From positions 1 to 38,977 of the forward strand of contig NZ_JAPRAT010000036.1 of the NCBI RefSeq assembly GCF_026805325.1: a stretch of 38,977 nt of DNA, in the 5' to 3' direction. The stretch's first letter is position 1; every line of letters starts with the position of its first letter. This stretch comes from Natronobacillus azotifigens. GTDB lineage: Bacteria; Bacillota; Bacilli; Bacillales; Amphibacillaceae. Below the pieces are notes generated by a model. It was not told the origin of the DNA and made no database searches. It worked only from the letters and a program-made list of their open reading frames with translations. Made by a program: the position numbers and the translations under genes. This document shows positions 1-9,464 of the stretch, piece by piece.

Positions 1-67
1 GCCCGGTATTTGTCTTATTATGTCGGACACTTTGTTTTATGCCATATATATTATTTAACTTCCTATA

Positions 68-95
68 CAAAAAGACCACAGCTTTACCTGTGATC
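68..95 (-). terminator. Intrinsic terminator of the DGC-domain gene
   Basis: Read on the minus strand, GATCACAG pairs with CTGTGGTC (8 bp with one G-U pair, loop of 6) and is followed by TTTTT. It lies about 70 bp past the stop codon of the minus-strand gene at 166-567. Confidence 0.7.
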
Positions 96-165
96 CATTT
101 AGGGTTTTATTCTGTTTTCAAAAAAGCACTAAGATTTCAATGGATTTTTAAAACATGCAGGTAAT

Positions 166-567
166 TCATCTCTCTACTCCCCAATCTACCCGATTAAACT
201 TTTTATTTTTATGCTTAATTTGATCTACTATTTGAAGATAAGTCTGTAACGTTAAATCTGGATCCGGGTCTATACCTTTTTTCTTCGGCACATCAAAATT
301 TGATAAAACAAAATGATGTTTTGCTTCTACCTCATGTCTAGTTAAACAATGCATAGAACAAGCTAACTTACACCCATCAATGGCAATAATCTCTCTTCCC
401 GATTTTGCTGTTCTTACAAGTGATTTCACATCACCTCCTACCCCTGCGATACATGACATTTCTGCGATATTTGCTCTATCCATTTTTATTGCGATTGCAT
501 TCGCGGTTTGTGCCGCTGAAGAACAACCAGAACAAGAGTAAACGATCGGAAAATCAGCGTTTTTCAT
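166..567 (-). CDS. DGC-domain putative zinc-binding protein
   Basis: This 133-residue cytoplasmic protein matches the DGC-domain family, which is annotated as putative zinc-binding and has no settled function. It shows the expected cysteine pattern: YSCSGCSS near the N-terminus (about residue 12), an MSCIAGVGGD segment, and the signature DGCKLACSMHC near residue 65. I chose the ATG at 565-567 rather than an upstream in-frame start at 603 because an AAAAGGGGG Shine-Dalgarno sequence lies just before it. There is no signal peptide or membrane segment. It stands alone on the minus strand, divergent from the amino acid ABC transporter, with a terminator right after it. The family assignment is firm; metal binding is inferred from the cysteines. 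Confidence 0.8.
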   Translation of the reverse strand: MKNADFPIVYSCSGCSSAAQTANAIAIKMDRANIAEMSCIAGVGGDVKSLVRTAKSGREIIAIDGCKLACSMHCLTRHEVEAKHHFVLSNFDVPKKKGIDPDPDLTLQTYLQIVDQIKHKNKKFNRVDWGVER

Positions 568-931
568 GTTAGTTCCCCCTTTTAAAATTATTTTATAAAC
601 CACATTAAATTAATTTTTCAGAAACTTCTGTGTTTTGAATCACAACGATTTCCGACAAAAAGCGGAGGGCCGCATCTTCAGCCAACACATGAATATCTTT
701 TTGATAATAATGCATTCTAATAATGATCAATTCGATAGTTATTGAAGCTATTCTTATCTATTCCTTTAAATGATTGAAGATAAAGGATTTGAGTCCAAGT
801 ACCGGGTTTCCTATTAAAAATGTATTCACTATTCAATGGTAAGTCATCTATTTATCGAAATGAATGAAAGCCAATACTATCAAGCTTCATACAGATTGAT
901 CTATACATTAAAAAACATGTGTAACCAATGC
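568..931. other. Intergenic region, little recognisable
   Basis: This AT-rich divergent intergenic stretch holds no convincing gene. A short segment near 653-672 (CGACAAAAAGCGGAGGG) weakly resembles the REP-like repeat found elsewhere in the window, but it lacks the GGTG..CACC hairpin. I see no riboswitch fold. Confidence 0.5.
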
Positions 932-960
932 TTGACAAAGAATATATTCCATTGTATTCT
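932..960 (+). promoter_or_regulatory. Sigma-A promoter of the amino acid ABC transporter
   Basis: A perfect TTGACA (932-937) is separated by 17 bp from TATTCT (955-960). The predicted transcript start is about 50 nt before the first gene at 1017, which leaves no room for a riboswitch or T-box leader. Confidence 0.8.
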
Positions 961-1016
961 AATTATCAGTATTCCGATTAACTTACTATGTTTTAAAAAA
1001 AGGGGTAAATTTACAG

Positions 1017-1931
1017 ATGAAAAAATTATTATCCATACTAACTATTTTTATATTAATGGTTGTTTTAGTCGCGTGTGGAGCTCCAGATGATACACCAGAA
1101 CAAACAGATGGTTCACAAAATGGAGACTCTAATGTAGAAGAACAAGAAAGTAGTTCAGATGATGCTGACGCTGACACAGACACTTCTTGGACTGACGTTG
1201 AAGAAAGAGGCACACTAGTCGTTGGGACATCCGGAACATATTCACCAGTAACCTACCACAATGAAGATAACGAGTTAACTGGTTTTGACGTAGAACTTGT
1301 TAGAGAAATTGCTAACTATTTAGATATTGATGTTGAATTTAGAACAATGGATTTCGATGGTATTTTACCTTCCTTACGCAATGGACAAATCGATATGGCG
1401 GTAAATGATTTTGCTATAACTGCAGAACGTTTGGAAACATTTGATTTCACGGACACATACAAACATTCCTACGGATCTATTATTGTTCGTACAGAAGATC
1501 TCGATTTATTCGAGTCCGCACATGATCTCGAAGGGGTAAATGCAGCACTCGGATCTTTAACAAGCAACTATGCTCGTTTCGCTGAATATATTGATGCAAA
1601 TACTACTGCTTACGATGGTGGTATGGACTCGATTCTAAGGGATATCATTAACGGGAATCAAGATGCTTATTTAAATGATGTTCTTGTATTAACACGAACG
1701 CTAGAAGAATTTGATGATGACCGTCTTTCCGTAGCTACTGATGTTAAATATCATTCAACAGAAAGTGCTATGCCTGTATTAAAAGGAAACCTTGCATTAG
1801 TTGAGCGATTAAATGAAGCGATCGAAGCTTTAACAGAAGATGGAACAGTTACACGATTATCAGAAGAATTTTTAGGAGCAGATGTTTCCGAACCTGTTGA
1901 TGAATCAGAAGTAGTACAATTCGACTTCTAA
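1017..1931 (+). CDS. Polar amino acid ABC transporter substrate-binding lipoprotein
   Basis: This 304-residue protein is the extracellular solute receptor of a polar amino acid uptake transporter (family 3 binding protein). It has a lipoprotein signal peptide with the lipobox LVAC around residue 20, followed by an acidic, serine-rich linker (about 24-58). The periplasmic-binding-protein fold begins with RGTLVVGTSGTYSPVTY and includes the typical GFDVELVREIA segment. An AAGGGG Shine-Dalgarno precedes the ATG. Permease and ATPase genes follow in the order seen in Bacillus cystine or YxeMNO-type operons, so a sulfur amino acid or cystine-like ligand is possible but not shown. A terminator-like hairpin directly after the gene probably makes this subunit more abundant than the membrane parts. 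Confidence 0.88.
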   Translation: MKKLLSILTIFILMVVLVACGAPDDTPEQTDGSQNGDSNVEEQESSSDDADADTDTSWTDVEERGTLVVGTSGTYSPVTYHNEDNELTGFDVELVREIANYLDIDVEFRTMDFDGILPSLRNGQIDMAVNDFAITAERLETFDFTDTYKHSYGSIIVRTEDLDLFESAHDLEGVNAALGSLTSNYARFAEYIDANTTAYDGGMDSILRDIINGNQDAYLNDVLVLTRTLEEFDDDRLSVATDVKYHSTESAMPVLKGNLALVERLNEAIEALTEDGTVTRLSEEFLGADVSEPVDESEVVQFDF

Positions 1932-1945
1932 TAATATAAAAGGAC

Positions 1946-1982
1946 AGGTGTCCCTCGAGATAGGGGCACCTATTTTTCTTTT
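1946..1982 (+). terminator. Intra-operon terminator between binding protein and permease
   Basis: AGGTGTCCCT pairs with AGGGGCACCT (10 bp, one G-U pair, loop CGAGAT) and is followed by ATTTTTCTTTT. It sits between two genes of one operon, so read-through must occur for the permease and ATPase to be expressed. Confidence 0.8.
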
Positions 1983-1996
1983 AGGAGGACAGTCTA

Positions 1997-2698
1997 ATGA
2001 TAGAATGGTTTAACCAAATTCAATGGGAATATTTATATGACCCGGAACTCGCATGGAATTCTGTCCCTGTTTTACTCGAGGGACTAAAAATCACAATGAT
2101 AATTGCCTTTTTTAGTATGTTTTTTGCACTGATATTAGGTATTTTAATAGGAATAATGAGTATGTCTAAATTATTGTTCTTACGTATGCCAGCAAAAATC
2201 TATATTTCCTTTATGCGTGGCACACCGCTTCTTGTATTTCTTTTTATCCTTTATTACGGAATTCCTGTATTGGGAGTTGAATTTAGAAGTCCAATTGTCG
2301 CAGCTATTGTTGGGATGAGCATGAATTTTGCTGCATACAATGCAGAAGTTATTCGTTCTGCAATCATGTCTGTACCTCGAGGCCAATGGGAAGCTTCAGC
2401 ATCTTTGCAAATGGGATATATTCAAACATTAAGGAGAATTATTATTCCACAAGCTACAAGAATTGCACTACCACCAACATTTAATATTTTTATGGACATA
2501 ATCAAAGGAACTTCACTTGCATCAATAATAACCGTACAAGAACTATTATATTCTTCAAGACTTGTTGCCGGAAGAACCTTTGATAGCATGACCATGTATA
2601 TTACCGCAGCAATTATTTATTGGATTGTATGTATTATTCTCGGTTATTTCCAAGACCGACTTGAAAAAAGATATAATCGCTATTTAAGTGTGAGATGA
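1997..2698 (+). CDS. Polar amino acid ABC transporter permease
   Basis: This 233-residue protein is an integral membrane permease of the HisMQ/GlnP type. Hydrophobic segments lie at about residues 30-55, 70-90, 95-115 and 190-215. The EAA loop that contacts the ATPase is visible around residue 130-160 (EASASLQMGYIQTLRRIIIPQA). The family signature FMRGTPLLVFLF lies near residue 72. Translation starts behind a strong AGGAGGA sequence. It follows the binding protein gene after the terminator hairpin and is separated by 15 bp from the ATPase gene. A single permease gene implies a homodimeric channel, which is normal in this family. Confidence 0.9.
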   Translation: MIEWFNQIQWEYLYDPELAWNSVPVLLEGLKITMIIAFFSMFFALILGILIGIMSMSKLLFLRMPAKIYISFMRGTPLLVFLFILYYGIPVLGVEFRSPIVAAIVGMSMNFAAYNAEVIRSAIMSVPRGQWEASASLQMGYIQTLRRIIIPQATRIALPPTFNIFMDIIKGTSLASIITVQELLYSSRLVAGRTFDSMTMYITAAIIYWIVCIILGYFQDRLEKRYNRYLSVR

Positions 2699-2713
2699 AC
2701 GGAGTGAATAAAT

Positions 2714-3460
2714 TTGATCAAAGTTGAGGCTTTAAAGAAACAATTTGATGATCTTACCGTATTAGAATCGATTGACTTTTCCGTGAAAAAGGGGGAGGTT
2801 GTTTGTCTGATCGGTCCTTCTGGATCAGGTAAAACAACATTACTTCGTTGTCTTAACTTACTAGAAATCCCCAATAACGGAACAATATCTATCAGTAATA
2901 AGACTGTAGTTTTTGATAAGAAAGCACCAACAAAAAAAGAGATGTTAGCATTAAGAAGTTTTTCCGGAATGGTTTTTCAAGGCTTTCACCTATTTCCTCA
3001 CAAAACAGTTATAGAAAATATTATTGAAGCACCTCTAACCGTTAAAAAGAAGAAGAAATTAGAATTAATTAATGAAGGAGAACAGCTACTAGAAAAAGTT
3101 GGGATGTTCGAACATCGTAATAAGTATCCTGATGCTTTATCAGGGGGACAACAGCAAAGAGCAGCTATTGCTCGGGCGTTGATGATGGAACCAGAAGTGA
3201 TGTTGTTTGATGAACCAACTTCCGCTTTAGACCCACAACTAGTTCGCGAGGTATTAAAGGTAATTGAAAAACTTGCAAAAGAAGGACAAACGATGGTCAT
3301 CGTTACACATGAAATGAACTTTGCCCGACGCATTGCAGACCGAGTTTTGTTTATGGATAATGGGTATATTATAGAAGAAGGCCCAGCGAATGAGGTATTA
3401 GAGCAACCTAAAGAAAAACGAACTAAACAATTTTTACAATTACTTGATGATACCGAATAA
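2714..3460 (+). CDS. Polar amino acid ABC transporter ATPase
   Basis: This 248-residue cytoplasmic ATPase powers the amino acid importer. It carries Walker [10 protein letters not shown] (about residue 34), a Q-loop (MVFQGFHLF), the ABC signature LSGGQQQR (about 142), Walker [13 protein letters not shown] and the switch histidine in VTHEM. Translation begins at a TTG codon preceded by GGAGTG, and the reading frame has no better start. It is the last gene of the operon. Its length and sequence fit GlnQ/TcyC/YxeO-type ATPases. Just after the stop codon comes a hairpin-rich repeated element (3466-3590) that may also serve as the transcript end. Confidence 0.92.
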   Translation: MIKVEALKKQFDDLTVLESIDFSVKKGEVVCLIGPSGSGKTTLLRCLNLLEIPNNGTISISNKTVVFDKKAPTKKEMLALRSFSGMVFQGFHLFPHKTVIENIIEAPLTVKKKKKLELINEGEQLLEKVGMFEHRNKYPDALSGGQQQRAAIARALMMEPEVMLFDEPTSALDPQLVREVLKVIEKLAKEGQTMVIVTHEMNFARRIADRVLFMDNGYIIEEGPANEVLEQPKEKRTKQFLQLLDDTE

Positions 3461-3465
3461 CGTGA

Positions 3466-3590
3466 GACTTCAATCAGTGAAGGGGGGGTTGGTTCCCCTC
3501 TTCCATTGATTGTTAGTGCTAAAGGATGACCTAAAGGTACTTGAAGCCTTTGGGTGCTAGTATCCGTTATTACTGAAGTGGAAAGTATAA
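3466..3590 (+). repeat. Structured intergenic element, copy A
   Basis: This segment shares a core with copy B at 28271-28440. Both have a hairpin opening with AATCAGTG and closing with TGATTGTTAG, then CTAAAGGATGACCTAAAG, then GGGTGCTAG and a TCCG motif. In copy A the hairpin is AATCAGTGAAGGGG against CCCCTCTTCCATTGATT, so stem bases differ from copy B while pairing is kept. The 3' hairpin present in copy B is missing here, so copy A looks truncated. It could be a noncoding RNA gene, a terminator-like tail or a relic of a mobile element. Confidence 0.6.
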
Positions 3591-3702
3591 TTAAAGCCAT
3601 CAATTACTAGTAATGTCTATTGCGTTCTTATATCTCTCTCCCACCAAATATTAACTTCCATAATAACATGTAAGACTTATAATAATAGAAAGAGAGTCCA
3701 AA

Positions 3703-5460
3703 TTATTTTACTTGAAAACATTTAAAATCTAAGGGATTTAATGTAATTTCAGTTTTACTTGAAAATACGCTAGTTTCTCTCCCAAAAAGTTCAGTAGCTT
3801 GTTTACCAGCTAATAGAGAGAGATCAATTGTTTGAAACTCCTCGCTATTATTCAGAACAAAGATTAAATGACCTTTTTCATTTTTCTTTTCATAAACAAC
3901 AGTATTCAAAAGTTGATCAATTTGTAAAAATTTAAAACGAGCATCATTTCCAAAAGCAGGGATTTCCTTACGCATTTGAATCAATTGTTTAACAAATGCA
4001 AATAAATCACCATTTTGTTTTGCTTGATCCCACTCCATACAAGCTCGGCACTCTGGATCATTACCACCCCGCATTCCAATCTCATCACCATAATATAGGC
4101 AAGGCGTACCAACGAATGATAACTGGAATAGATAGAGCAATCGAATGCGATCGATTTTGTTATCAGCCAATGTCATGATCCGAGCAGTGTCATGACTATC
4201 TAATATATTAAAAGCGTACTCATTCACATTATCAGGATACATATGCAATACTTGTGTAATGTAATCTGTGAATTCGAACACATTTATCGTTCTCTTTGCA
4301 AAAAAATTAATGGAGGCATATGCAAATGGATAATTCATCACTGCATCAAATTGCTCCCCTTGTAACCACGGCATCGAATCATGCCATATTTCACCTAAAA
4401 TATAGGCTTCAGGTTTAATCGATTTTACCACTAGACGGAATTCTCGCCAAAAAGCGTGGTCTACTTCGTTTGCTACATCTAATCGCCATCCATCAATATC
4501 AAACGCTTCAACCCAATATCGCGCAACTTTAAGTAAATACGATTTCACTTCAATATTTCCTGTATTTAATTTTGGCATTGTTGAGACAAAACCAAATGTA
4601 GCATAGTTAGGAATCGGGGTAAATCGAATCGGGAATTCACCTACATAAAACCATTCTTTATACTTTGATTCTTCACCATTTGTTAACAGATCTTGAAAAG
4701 GTTCAAAATAATAGCCACAGTGATTAAAAACAGCATCCAGTATGACACGCATTCCCCGGTTATGACAAGCTTCTATTAACTTGCGAAATGTTTGTTCATC
4801 ACCAAATTGTGGGTCTATTTTCATATAATCAATGGTGTCATATTTATGATTAGAATGTGCTTTGAAAATAGGACATAAATATATACCCGTAATTCCAAGC
4901 GTTTCAAGGTAATCGAGCTGATTTATTATGCCCTGAAAGTCTCCACCAAACATATTTTCAGGAGTAGGTGGAGCACTCCCCCATGCTAACGTATTCAACG
5001 GATTTAAATTCGCATCACCATTAGCAAAACGTTCTGGGAAAATCTGATACCAAACCGTATCTTTTACCCATCTTGGAGCTGTAAACGTATCAATAGTGTG
5101 GAGATATGGAAAAGAGAAATAAGCATTAAGATCAGTAGGGAGGGCACTGTAAAAACCACGTTCCACATAAAAAGTAACTTGACCGTCTTGATCGGTTAAA
5201 CGAAAACCGTAACGAAGCCTCCGATATTTAGGTTTAACAGTACATTTCCAATAATCAAACATGGTCGTTCTACCTGACTTTTCCATCGCAAGTATATGAT
5301 AATTCCACCTTTTATCAACCGTTTCATTGGGATCACCATAAATCAGCTCGACTTGATCCATATCTCCCTGTTTCGTTTGAATCATAAGATGCAATGTCTC
5401 CTGATCATAGCTGTAAGCATACTGATTTGAAGGTCTATGATATATCGCTTCTTTTAACAC
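3703..5460 (-). CDS. Neopullulanase / cyclomaltodextrinase (GH13 subfamily 20)
   Basis: This cytoplasmic enzyme of about 585 residues hydrolyses cyclodextrins, maltodextrins and pullulan to small sugars. The N-terminal CBM34-like domain (about 1-115) typical of maltogenic amylases precedes the (beta/alpha)8 barrel, which opens with WVKDTVWYQIFPERFANG. GH13 signature regions are visible: DAVFNHCG (about 242), MPKLN, GWRLDVANE with nucleophile D328, ILGEIWHD with acid E357, and LDSHDTAR with D424. There is no signal peptide. I prefer the GTG at 5458-5460 because AAAGAGG lies just upstream and the protein then begins LKEAIYHRP, like its relatives; an ATG at 5481 is the alternative. It sits 31 bp after the GH31 gene, in the same operon. 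Confidence 0.9.
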   Translation of the reverse strand: MLKEAIYHRPSNQYAYSYDQETLHLMIQTKQGDMDQVELIYGDPNETVDKRWNYHILAMEKSGRTTMFDYWKCTVKPKYRRLRYGFRLTDQDGQVTFYVERGFYSALPTDLNAYFSFPYLHTIDTFTAPRWVKDTVWYQIFPERFANGDANLNPLNTLAWGSAPPTPENMFGGDFQGIINQLDYLETLGITGIYLCPIFKAHSNHKYDTIDYMKIDPQFGDEQTFRKLIEACHNRGMRVILDAVFNHCGYYFEPFQDLLTNGEESKYKEWFYVGEFPIRFTPIPNYATFGFVSTMPKLNTGNIEVKSYLLKVARYWVEAFDIDGWRLDVANEVDHAFWREFRLVVKSIKPEAYILGEIWHDSMPWLQGEQFDAVMNYPFAYASINFFAKRTINVFEFTDYITQVLHMYPDNVNEYAFNILDSHDTARIMTLADNKIDRIRLLYLFQLSFVGTPCLYYGDEIGMRGGNDPECRACMEWDQAKQNGDLFAFVKQLIQMRKEIPAFGNDARFKFLQIDQLLNTVVYEKKNEKGHLIFVLNNSEEFQTIDLSLLAGKQATELFGRETSVFSSKTEITLNPLDFKCFQVK

Positions 5461-5491
5461 AGTAGTCACCCTCTTTAGCATTGTTATTTAA

Positions 5492-7885
5492 TCATGAAAT
5501 ATCAAGCATAATTTCTTTATCTGTTTGAATATATGGTGAAACCTTATTGGCATTTATGGTAGTCAAATAACGCTCTCCTTCAAGAAAATCACCATGTAAT
5601 ACAATCTTCCAAGATGATTCCCATGCTGCTTTATAGCTTCCCTTCTTCACTGTTATTACTTCTATTTTCAGATTGATATGATCTACTGTAATATTAATGG
5701 AGTAATTCGAGAAATCATTATTTTGATACTCGTAACTTTCTCCGTCGTCATCATAACTATCATAAGATAAGCTCGTCACTTCTTTATTTGGTAGATAAAA
5801 GTGAACCTGCATGTCTTGCTCAATCGTTTTACTATGCTGTTTGACACTTCCCTGAGCGATTGCATAGCCGGCTCTGATGTAGATAGGTAGAGTAGTTAAA
5901 TCTGCTTGAACCAGATGATACTGTCCACCCTCAAAACGTTTTCCAGTCCAATAATCAACCCATTCTCCGTGTGGGAAATAAACAGACCGATGCGTTGTAT
6001 CGGGCATCATAATTGGTGCAATCATCGTTGCCTCTCCCACCATAAATTGATCGGCACAGTTATATGTTTCTTTATCTAAAGGAAACTCCAACACCAATGG
6101 CCTCATAACCGGCAATCCCAAATTGCTTGCTTCTTTAAACCACTTATATAACTCAGGCATCCATTGATACCGAAGTTGAATATATTTTTTGACGATCGCC
6201 TCTATCTCTTCTCCAAACATCCATGGTTCTTGACGTATGGTATCTATGCTACTGTGATTGCGGAAATAAGGGATAAACGCACCGACTTGCGTCCAACGTG
6301 CTAACAATTGACCGCTGGTATCATGAGCAAACCCACCTACGTCAGCACCAGAAAACGCAACACCTGACAAGCCTAGATTCAAACACATCGGTAGAGAAAG
6401 CTGTAAATGTTCCCAGAAGCTCCGATTATCCCCAGTCCATACGGCAGCATATCTTTGAATACCAGCATAACCTGACCGCGTTAAAACAAAGGTACGTCTC
6501 CCGTTTAATTGATCTTTCATCCCTTCAAACGTTGCTTTACACATTAAAAAACCATAAATGTTATGTACATCTTCATGAGCTATGAAACGATCCGTATCTG
6601 TCTTGTGCATAACTTGCACATCCATTGTTAATGTATCATTAAATACTGCTGGTTCATTCATGTCATTCCAAATTCCTTCAATACCCAAATTTATATAGAA
6701 CTTATGAAGATCTCCCCACCATCTTCGCACTCTATCATTCAGGAAATCCGGGAATGCGCTCTGCCCAGGCCAAACTTCACCGTAGTAAATACGACCGTCC
6801 AAGTATTGACTAAACAATCCTTCTTTAACTCCAGCTTGATAAAGTTCATATTTGGCATCTACTTTTACACCTGGATCTACAATGGGAATAACATGAACCC
6901 CTTTTTTCTTCAAATTCATGATAAATTCAAATGGTTTATTAAAAGAATCTTCATCAAAAGTAAACACGCGATACCCATTCATATAATGAATATCGAGACA
7001 AATTGCATCAAGGGGAATATTTTTCTCTTGAAATGCATCAACAACGTCCATTGCTTCTTTTTCAGTCTCATAACTATATCGAGATTGGTGATAACCAATC
7101 GCCCATTTAGGTGGAAGTTCCATTCGTCCCGTTAACCATGTATACTGCTTAACCACATCTTTTAACGTTGGACCTTCGAAGAAAAAATATTCTAGCACGC
7201 CATTCTCCGTCATAAATTGATAAGTACCCTGATCTGTTCGGAGATCAATATGAGTCTTTCCAGAATTATCAAGAAAAAGACCGTAAGCTGTTTTTCCTCG
7301 ATGAGAAATAAAGAATGGGATGGATTGATATAGGGCATCTGTTTCTGGATTATGCGGTGCATATACATCTGTATTCCACATTGTGTAGCTAGCACCCTTT
7401 TTATCAAGAAAACCCGTTTTTTCACCAAGACCATAATAACGTTCATTATCATTAGCTGATTTTACGCTCATCAACCTACCATTATGCGTATAAGAAAGCC
7501 CTTGTTCACTTTCTCCAAGCAGCAACTCGCCTTCTGAACTGAATATGTTCATTCTAAATGGATTCTTAGTTCCACTAATATTCATGCCATTATTGACTGA
7601 GATCAGTTTCCATATTTCATCGTCCTCTTCTACCAACCAATCATTAGCTCGGTGTTTTCTTATAACAGCTTGAGTTACATGCTTTTTCTCCATTCCTTTT
7701 TTGAAATAACGGAAGTTCAGGACAGCTTCTGCATAGAAACGGACTTCAACATTTCCACCCTCACATTCGATCAACACCATATCTTTATCAACATTAATCA
7801 TTTCCAATCTACCAATATCATTAAATACCATCTCGCTCTTACTAGCTTTTTTTTCTGGATGAATCTCATTACTTGATTGATTCAT
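5492..7885 (-). CDS. Alpha-glucosidase, glycoside hydrolase family 31
   Basis: This intracellular enzyme of about 797 residues releases glucose from maltose-type oligosaccharides. A beta-sandwich N-terminal domain (about 20-240) leads into the barrel, where GIWNDMNEPAVF carries nucleophile D408 and WTGDNRSFWEH carries acid D486. The LPPKWAIGYHQSRYSY segment is typical of GH31 alpha-glucosidases. No signal peptide is present. The ATG at 7883-7885 follows AGGTGGGGG at good spacing; a GTG five codons upstream overlaps that site and is less likely. It lies downstream of the maltodextrin-binding protein gene and just before the GH13 gene, so the three probably handle imported maltodextrins together. 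Confidence 0.9.
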   Translation of the reverse strand: MNQSSNEIHPEKKASKSEMVFNDIGRLEMINVDKDMVLIECEGGNVEVRFYAEAVLNFRYFKKGMEKKHVTQAVIRKHRANDWLVEEDDEIWKLISVNNGMNISGTKNPFRMNIFSSEGELLLGESEQGLSYTHNGRLMSVKSANDNERYYGLGEKTGFLDKKGASYTMWNTDVYAPHNPETDALYQSIPFFISHRGKTAYGLFLDNSGKTHIDLRTDQGTYQFMTENGVLEYFFFEGPTLKDVVKQYTWLTGRMELPPKWAIGYHQSRYSYETEKEAMDVVDAFQEKNIPLDAICLDIHYMNGYRVFTFDEDSFNKPFEFIMNLKKKGVHVIPIVDPGVKVDAKYELYQAGVKEGLFSQYLDGRIYYGEVWPGQSAFPDFLNDRVRRWWGDLHKFYINLGIEGIWNDMNEPAVFNDTLTMDVQVMHKTDTDRFIAHEDVHNIYGFLMCKATFEGMKDQLNGRRTFVLTRSGYAGIQRYAAVWTGDNRSFWEHLQLSLPMCLNLGLSGVAFSGADVGGFAHDTSGQLLARWTQVGAFIPYFRNHSSIDTIRQEPWMFGEEIEAIVKKYIQLRYQWMPELYKWFKEASNLGLPVMRPLVLEFPLDKETYNCADQFMVGEATMIAPIMMPDTTHRSVYFPHGEWVDYWTGKRFEGGQYHLVQADLTTLPIYIRAGYAIAQGSVKQHSKTIEQDMQVHFYLPNKEVTSLSYDSYDDDGESYEYQNNDFSNYSINITVDHINLKIEVITVKKGSYKAAWESSWKIVLHGDFLEGERYLTTINANKVSPYIQTDKEIMLDIS

Positions 7886-7950
7886 TAAAAAATCCCCCAC
7901 CTTAATTCAAATTTGAATCCCCTCCTACTAAGAGGAATATCTATGTTTAG

Positions 7951-7964
7951 TAACGCTTTTAGTA
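7951..7964 (-). promoter_or_regulatory. Weak cre-like site upstream of the GH31 gene
   Basis: On the minus strand the sequence reads TACTAAAAGCGTTA, extending to CTAAAAGCGTTACTA. It resembles the site before lacZ (AGAAAGCGTTACCA) but departs from the catabolite-responsive consensus at several positions. Confidence 0.3.
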
Positions 7965-7975
7965 AATTGATGAAA

Positions 7976-8016
7976 AGACTGCCATGTTGGTATCGACAGC
8001 CTTTTTAAAAGAGTAA
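7976..8016 (-). terminator. Hairpin downstream of the maltodextrin-binding protein gene
   Basis: AAAGACTGCC and GGCTGTC-type arms pair imperfectly (8 of 10) around a loop of about 11 nt, with T runs on both sides. It may partly terminate the binding-protein transcript before the GH31 gene. Confidence 0.45.
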
Positions 8017-8176
8017 ATTACCATTTTTGTTTAACGGTAAACAACGAAAAAATTAGTGAAGTAATGAACTTCTAAAATTCTACTCCTGATCAAGATCTCG
8101 GCAAATTTATTAAGTTATTTTCACCACTTTCTAAATGGGACACTAGATTAATAATAGTAAAAAGAATGCTTTCAGG

Positions 8177-9445
8177 TCATTGTCGAGCTATTTCAATCTG
8201 TTGATTAATTTTTTCTACAGCTTCATTTAAAACCGATTCAGGATCTTCTCCCTGAGAAATAAATTGCAGTGCATCTGCCATAGGTTCCCATACTTGATCC
8301 ATTTCAGGAACATTCGGCATTACTGTTGCAAACTCTATTTGATCTAATACCGGTTGCATTTTTTCGTCCTTAACTTCTGCCTTTAGATTAGCTGGAAGTT
8401 CATTAGCAATCTGATAATAAAGGGAACCACTTTCAGCATTCGTTATATAGAGAGCTAATTCAGTTGCCCAATATATATTTTCTGAATAATAATTAACTAA
8501 CCAACCTTTATTACCAGAAAATGATGAAATCGGATCACTCTCCCAGGCTGGTAAAGTACTAATTCCTAAATCATCACCTAATGCTTCCTCATAACTTGGA
8601 ATAGCCCAAGGACCATTAACAGCCATCGCAGCATCACCTGCTATAAATAGGTCGTTCATAATATCAAAAGTCATACCTACAGGAATTAGTTCTTCCTTGA
8701 ACCACGATTGAATAAGTTCTCCACCACTTATCGCCCCTTCTGAATTAAGGCCAACTGCATTTACATCGAATTCTCCTGGTTTTGTTTCTTCAAACACGTA
8801 TCCTCCAGAAGCTGTCAAAAAAGGATAGACAAAATAAAAGTTTGACGCATCAATAACAAAACCATATTTTTCTTCATCTTTAAATGTATTTGCTATATCC
8901 ATCATCTCATTTACGGTTGCTGGTGCTTCGTCTATTAAAGATTTATTGTAAAATAATACATATGTTTCCACTACTGCAGGAATTCCATATTGTTCGCCAT
9001 TATAACTAAAAGAATTTACAACGTCTTCATTATAATTTTCAAGTCTTTCTTTCTGATTTTCTGTTAGTTCCAACTCTGCAGCAAGTCCTTGATTGTAAAT
9101 ATTACCCACTTGATCATGAGCACTATAAAATAAATCAGGTCCTAAACCACTTGGCCCATCTAAGGAAATACCTTCAAGTTGATCACCTTGCCCATAAGGA
9201 ACGAGTTCAACTTCAATCCCGAATTCTTCTGTGAATTTTTCCGTAATCTTTTCATAAGCATTTAACTGAGCTTCTTCATGGTGTACCCACATTGTCAATT
9301 GACTTGGTTTTTCTGGTTCACCGCTTTGATCTACCTGTTCATCTTGTAATAACTCATTCTCTGTTTTAATCACTTCATCATTCCCACATGCACTCAAAAG
9401 AAAAACGAATGTCAAACATAAAATAATCATACTTTTCTGCTTCAA
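8177..9445 (-). CDS. Maltodextrin-binding lipoprotein of an ABC transporter
   Basis: This 422-residue family 1 solute-binding protein is of the MalE/MdxE type. A lipoprotein signal peptide ends at LLSAC (about residue 20), followed by an acidic linker. The mature part begins LTMWVHHEEAQLNAYEKI and contains GPDLFYSAHDQVG and AAMAVNGPWAIPSYE segments typical of maltose/maltodextrin receptors. Translation starts at a TTG preceded by AAAGGAGG at 8 nt. GH31 and GH13 genes follow on the same strand and a LacI-family gene is divergent, which supports an alpha-glucan ligand. No permease gene lies nearby, so the membrane subunits must come from another locus. Confidence 0.87.
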   Translation of the reverse strand: MKQKSMIILCLTFVFLLSACGNDEVIKTENELLQDEQVDQSGEPEKPSQLTMWVHHEEAQLNAYEKITEKFTEEFGIEVELVPYGQGDQLEGISLDGPSGLGPDLFYSAHDQVGNIYNQGLAAELELTENQKERLENYNEDVVNSFSYNGEQYGIPAVVETYVLFYNKSLIDEAPATVNEMMDIANTFKDEEKYGFVIDASNFYFVYPFLTASGGYVFEETKPGEFDVNAVGLNSEGAISGGELIQSWFKEELIPVGMTFDIMNDLFIAGDAAMAVNGPWAIPSYEEALGDDLGISTLPAWESDPISSFSGNKGWLVNYYSENIYWATELALYITNAESGSLYYQIANELPANLKAEVKDEKMQPVLDQIEFATVMPNVPEMDQVWEPMADALQFISQGEDPESVLNEAVEKINQQIEIARQ

Positions 9446-9464
9446 TGTACTCTCCTCCTTTGTA

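Noticed and set aside
965..1016. Riboswitch or T-box leader for the amino acid transporter
   Set aside because: The promoter at 932-960 leaves only about 50 nt of leader, too short for either.
836..1090. An 84-codon plus-strand frame across the start of the amino acid operon
   Set aside because: It overlaps the promoter and the first 70 bases of the receptor gene in another frame, and has no ribosome binding site.
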